Assembly: GCA_024710825.1 (NCBI GenBank)
Contig: JANJUA010000410.1
Coordinates: 1 to 7,946 of the forward strand
Origin: Solirubrobacteraceae bacterium
GTDB taxonomy: Bacteria > Actinomycetota > Thermoleophilia > Solirubrobacterales > Solirubrobacteraceae
Length of the DNA: 7,946 bases
Direction of reading: 5' to 3'
The translations under genes and the position numbers were made by a program. A model generated the notes under the pieces. It was given only the letters and a program-made list of their open reading frames with translations, had not been told where the DNA came from and searched no databases. Below are positions 5,894-7,946 of the stretch, one piece after another (within the stretch, counting starts at the first letter, position 1; each line of letters starts with the position of its first letter).

Positions 5894-7946
5894 CTACGGG
5901 CGGTCTGCGGTGTCCACCGACCAGGACAGCTCGGCCGCGCCCGGTACGGGCAGGTACAGGCAGTAGCCGCCGGTGCGCACCGACTGCTCGAGGTGCTCAC
6001 CGAGGAGCGGCGCCTGCTCGGCGATCGCGGCGATCGCGCGCCGCAGGCTGCGGGCGACGTTCACGCGTGCCCGCTCGGCGCCGGAGCCCGTCGGGCGGTC
6101 CCGGCCGCCGAGCCCGACCGTCCGCTTCAGCTCGCGCAGCAGCGCGTCCATCTCGACGTGTGCGCGTTCGCCGCGGACGGCGTCGCCGGCGGCCTCCGCA
6201 TCGTCGACCTCGGCCTGCAGCTCGAGCAGGCGCCCGCGGTAGGCGCGCTTGGCCCGGGCGTCGAGGCTCGGGCCGAGGTCGCGCGCGACCGGCGCCTGGG
6301 CGCGGTCCGCGAGCTCGACGGCCGACACCTCGACGCCCGGCGTCGCCAGCAGCCGGGCGAGCTGGCCAAGGCCGTTTCGGTCGCGGACCCGCGCCTCGCC
6401 GAGCGGCGACGTGAGCACCCACTGCCACCCGTCACGCCGGATGGTCGCCGTGCCCCGCCCGTCCCGCGGCGGCCCCGGCGGCCGCTCCCGGCCGGGCCGC
6501 GCGATCCCGGCGGCCACGGCGAGCGCGTCGGCCTCGGCCTGCAGCGCGGCCGGATCGTCCCCGTCCGCGGCGCCGATGAGCTCGATCGCGTCCGCAAGGT
6601 GATCCAGGCAGTGGACCGTCAGCGGCGGCGACGGAAGCGAGCGCGCCAGTGCCACCGCGGCCCGCGCGTGGCGCACCGCCGCCGGGAGATCCCCCTGCAG
6701 GGCGGCGAGCCGGCCCAGCACGTCGTCGACCGGCAGACCCGCGCACTGCCCGCCGCCGACGTTGAGCAGCCCCGCGTAGGGGAGCAGCGCACGGTAGGCG
6801 GGCGCGGCGAACGTCGTGGCCCTCGAGCGGGCGATCGTGTCGCCGAGGACGCGCAGCAGGTGGTCGCCCGTCATCGACCGCAGGAGGCGCTCGGGCGTGC
6901 CGGCGTAGCGGTGCAGCACGTCGTGGACGATCGACTCGTCGCCGAGCAGCTGTGCCCCGAAGCCCTTCTGCACCTGCAGGACGGGCGACGCCACGTCGCC
7001 GACGAGCTCGACCATGGAGCGGTAGGCCTCCTCCGTCCTCGGATCGACGCGTCCATACAGGTCGAGGAGCATCAGGCGGTGCATCACCTCGCATCCGAGC
7101 AGCACCAGCGGCTCGATGTGCCCCGCCCCCACGCGCGCGGCCTCGTCCATCGCCTCGGCCGCGGACGCGTGGCCCGCGGTCAGCGCGAGCAGCGTCGTGC
7201 GCTGCACGAGCGTCCGCTGCCGCCAGCCGGGGCCAGGCAGCAGCTCGGCCAGGAGCTCGGCCCGCGAGAGCGACTGGTTGGCGGAGCCGACGTCGCCGTG
7301 GTTGAGATGGTGGGAGACGCGCCGCTGATGGCCGTAGAGCGCAAGGTCGGCGCGACCGGCGCGCTCGGCGAGGCGGACGATCTCGTCGGAGACCCGAATG
7401 CGGGCGTCGAGCTCCGTGCGGGTCGACGGAGCCATCGTCTGGTTGAAGAGCGTCTGCGCGAGGAGCACGGGATCGTTGATGGCGCGCGCCAGCGCGACCG
7501 CCTCGGCGGCCCACCCGCGCACGCGCTCGGCGGCCTCGGGATCGGCGCGGCCCACGACCGTGAGCCGGCTGAGCAGCCGGGCGCGCAGGCGCAGCTCTCC
7601 GTCCGGCAGCGTCCGCAGCGCGTCCTCCAGCCGACGCAGCCGCGCCGGGTCGGGGACGAACGCCGTAGTCCAAAGGTTCGCGCCCACCTCGGCCCGCGCC
7701 CGCATGACCGGGTCCGAGCTCTCGCGGGCTAGCTCGGCCGCCTCCGCGTAGAGCCGCAGCGCGGGCCCGAGGTCGCCGAGGCCTCGCAGGGCACTGGCGA
7801 GATCGAGCGCCACCTCGGCGCGCAGCGCCGGCCGGTCCAGGCAGCCCGTGCCGACGTCGCGTGCGTCGCCGAGCAGGCCGACGGCGCGCTCCCGCTGGCC
7901 GGCGGCCACCAGCGCCCGGGCGACCTCGCAGGCCGCCTCGACCGCC
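5894..7946 (-). CDS. TPR-rich transcriptional regulator-type protein, N-terminus cut by window edge
   Basis: The frame is open to the right edge (683 residues visible); the upstream codons read AVEAACEVARALVAAGQRERA, already inside a TPR-like helix, so GTG 7909 is not the true start. About residues 1-475 are alpha-helical repeats of TPR type (for example LRGLGDLGPALRLYAEAAELA and LAALQGDLPAAVRHARAAVALA). A Gly/Pro/Arg-rich linker (about 480-500) leads to a compact C-terminal domain. That domain shows WQWVLTSPLGEARVRDRNGLGQLARLLATPG, LDARAKRAYRGRLLELQAE, GLGGRDRP, ERARVNVARSLRRAI and RTGGYCLYLP. This block is familiar from the C-termini of large actinobacterial AAA/STAND-type ATPase regulators and cyclase-like proteins, so a nucleotide-binding N-terminus outside the window is likely but unseen. 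The usual role is signal-dependent regulation. The gene lies upstream of the VOC-hydrolase pair in the same direction, 55 nt away; whether it controls them is unknown. Confidence 0.8.
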   Translation of the reverse strand, partial: AVEAACEVARALVAAGQRERAVGLLGDARDVGTGCLDRPALRAEVALDLASALRGLGDLGPALRLYAEAAELARESSDPVMRARAEVGANLWTTAFVPDPARLRRLEDALRTLPDGELRLRARLLSRLTVVGRADPEAAERVRGWAAEAVALARAINDPVLLAQTLFNQTMAPSTRTELDARIRVSDEIVRLAERAGRADLALYGHQRRVSHHLNHGDVGSANQSLSRAELLAELLPGPGWRQRTLVQRTTLLALTAGHASAAEAMDEAARVGAGHIEPLVLLGCEVMHRLMLLDLYGRVDPRTEEAYRSMVELVGDVASPVLQVQKGFGAQLLGDESIVHDVLHRYAGTPERLLRSMTGDHLLRVLGDTIARSRATTFAAPAYRALLPYAGLLNVGGGQCAGLPVDDVLGRLAALQGDLPAAVRHARAAVALARSLPSPPLTVHCLDHLADAIELIGAADGDDPAALQAEADALAVAAGIARPGRERPPGPPRDGRGTATIRRDGWQWVLTSPLGEARVRDRNGLGQLARLLATPGVEVSAVELADRAQAPVARDLGPSLDARAKRAYRGRLLELQAEVDDAEAAGDAVRGERAHVEMDALLRELKRTVGLGGRDRPTGSGAERARVNVARSLRRAIAAIAEQAPLLGEHLEQSVRTGGYCLYLPVPGAAELSWSVDTADRP

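Noticed and set aside
5839..6000. Upstream extension of the VOC frame to an ATG at 6000.
   Set aside because: The added residues would overlap the conserved C-terminal domain of the regulator, are Cys/Pro/Arg-rich and resemble no VOC N-terminus.
5861..7732. A 623-codon open frame on the plus strand, opposite the TPR regulator.
   Set aside because: Its translation is Arg/Gly/Ala-rich with no domain, as expected from antisense reading of a high-GC gene. The minus strand encodes clear TPRs and a known C-terminal domain.
7907..7909. GTG at 7909 as the start of the TPR regulator.
   Set aside because: Codons upstream to the window edge stay open and continue the same amphipathic helix, and no ribosome binding site precedes the GTG.

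Overview
The window is very GC-rich, with strong GC bias at third codon positions, GTG starts and dense gene packing. It contains secreted S33-type hydrolases and a TPR regulator with a C-terminal domain common in actinobacterial ATPase-type regulators. This points to a high-GC actinobacterium. A soil lineage such as Thermoleophilia/Solirubrobacterales is my guess from protein style, not proven by the sequence. I see no rRNA, tRNA, CRISPR array, insertion sequence or phage gene. The window looks chromosomal and ordinary in composition from end to end.

Layout. Six protein genes occupy nearly everything, five of them on the minus strand. From the left they are: (1) a CBS-domain-pair protein cut by the left edge (1-399, -); (2) a GufA-type ZIP metal transporter (524-1276, -); (3) divergent from it, a large secreted multidomain protein (1377-3761, +) with a zinc phospholipase C/Het-C-like N-terminal domain, a C2-like region interrupted by a PLAT-like domain, a proline-rich linker and a C-terminal CARDB domain; (4) convergent with that, a secreted TAP-like alpha/beta hydrolase (3776-5299, -); (5) a VOC (glyoxalase/dioxygenase-fold) protein (5296-5838, -) whose stop overlaps the hydrolase start in ATGA; (6) the C-terminal two thirds or so of a TPR-containing regulator (5894-7946, -) whose true start lies beyond the right edge.

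Regulatory signals. A promoter (-35 TAGGCA, 17-bp spacer, -10 TACGGT) sits directly against the GTG of the large secreted protein and suggests a leaderless mRNA. The divergent transporter gene has the same TACGGT hexamer 8 nt before its GTG. A perfect 15-bp palindrome, GGAACGATTCGTTCC, lies between the regulator and the VOC gene and is a good operator candidate for the VOC-hydrolase pair. A perfect GC-rich hairpin overlaps the end of the hydrolase gene and lies between the convergent stops.

How the genes may work together. VOC plus hydrolase form a translationally coupled pair: one intracellular metal-dependent enzyme and one exported peptidase/esterase. The large secreted protein is its own transcription unit and looks like an exported, possibly zinc-dependent, lipid- or surface-acting enzyme. 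Its neighbour is a divergent metal (zinc or similar) transporter. A functional link through zinc is tempting but rests only on adjacency. The most unusual item is the domain arrangement of the large secreted protein.
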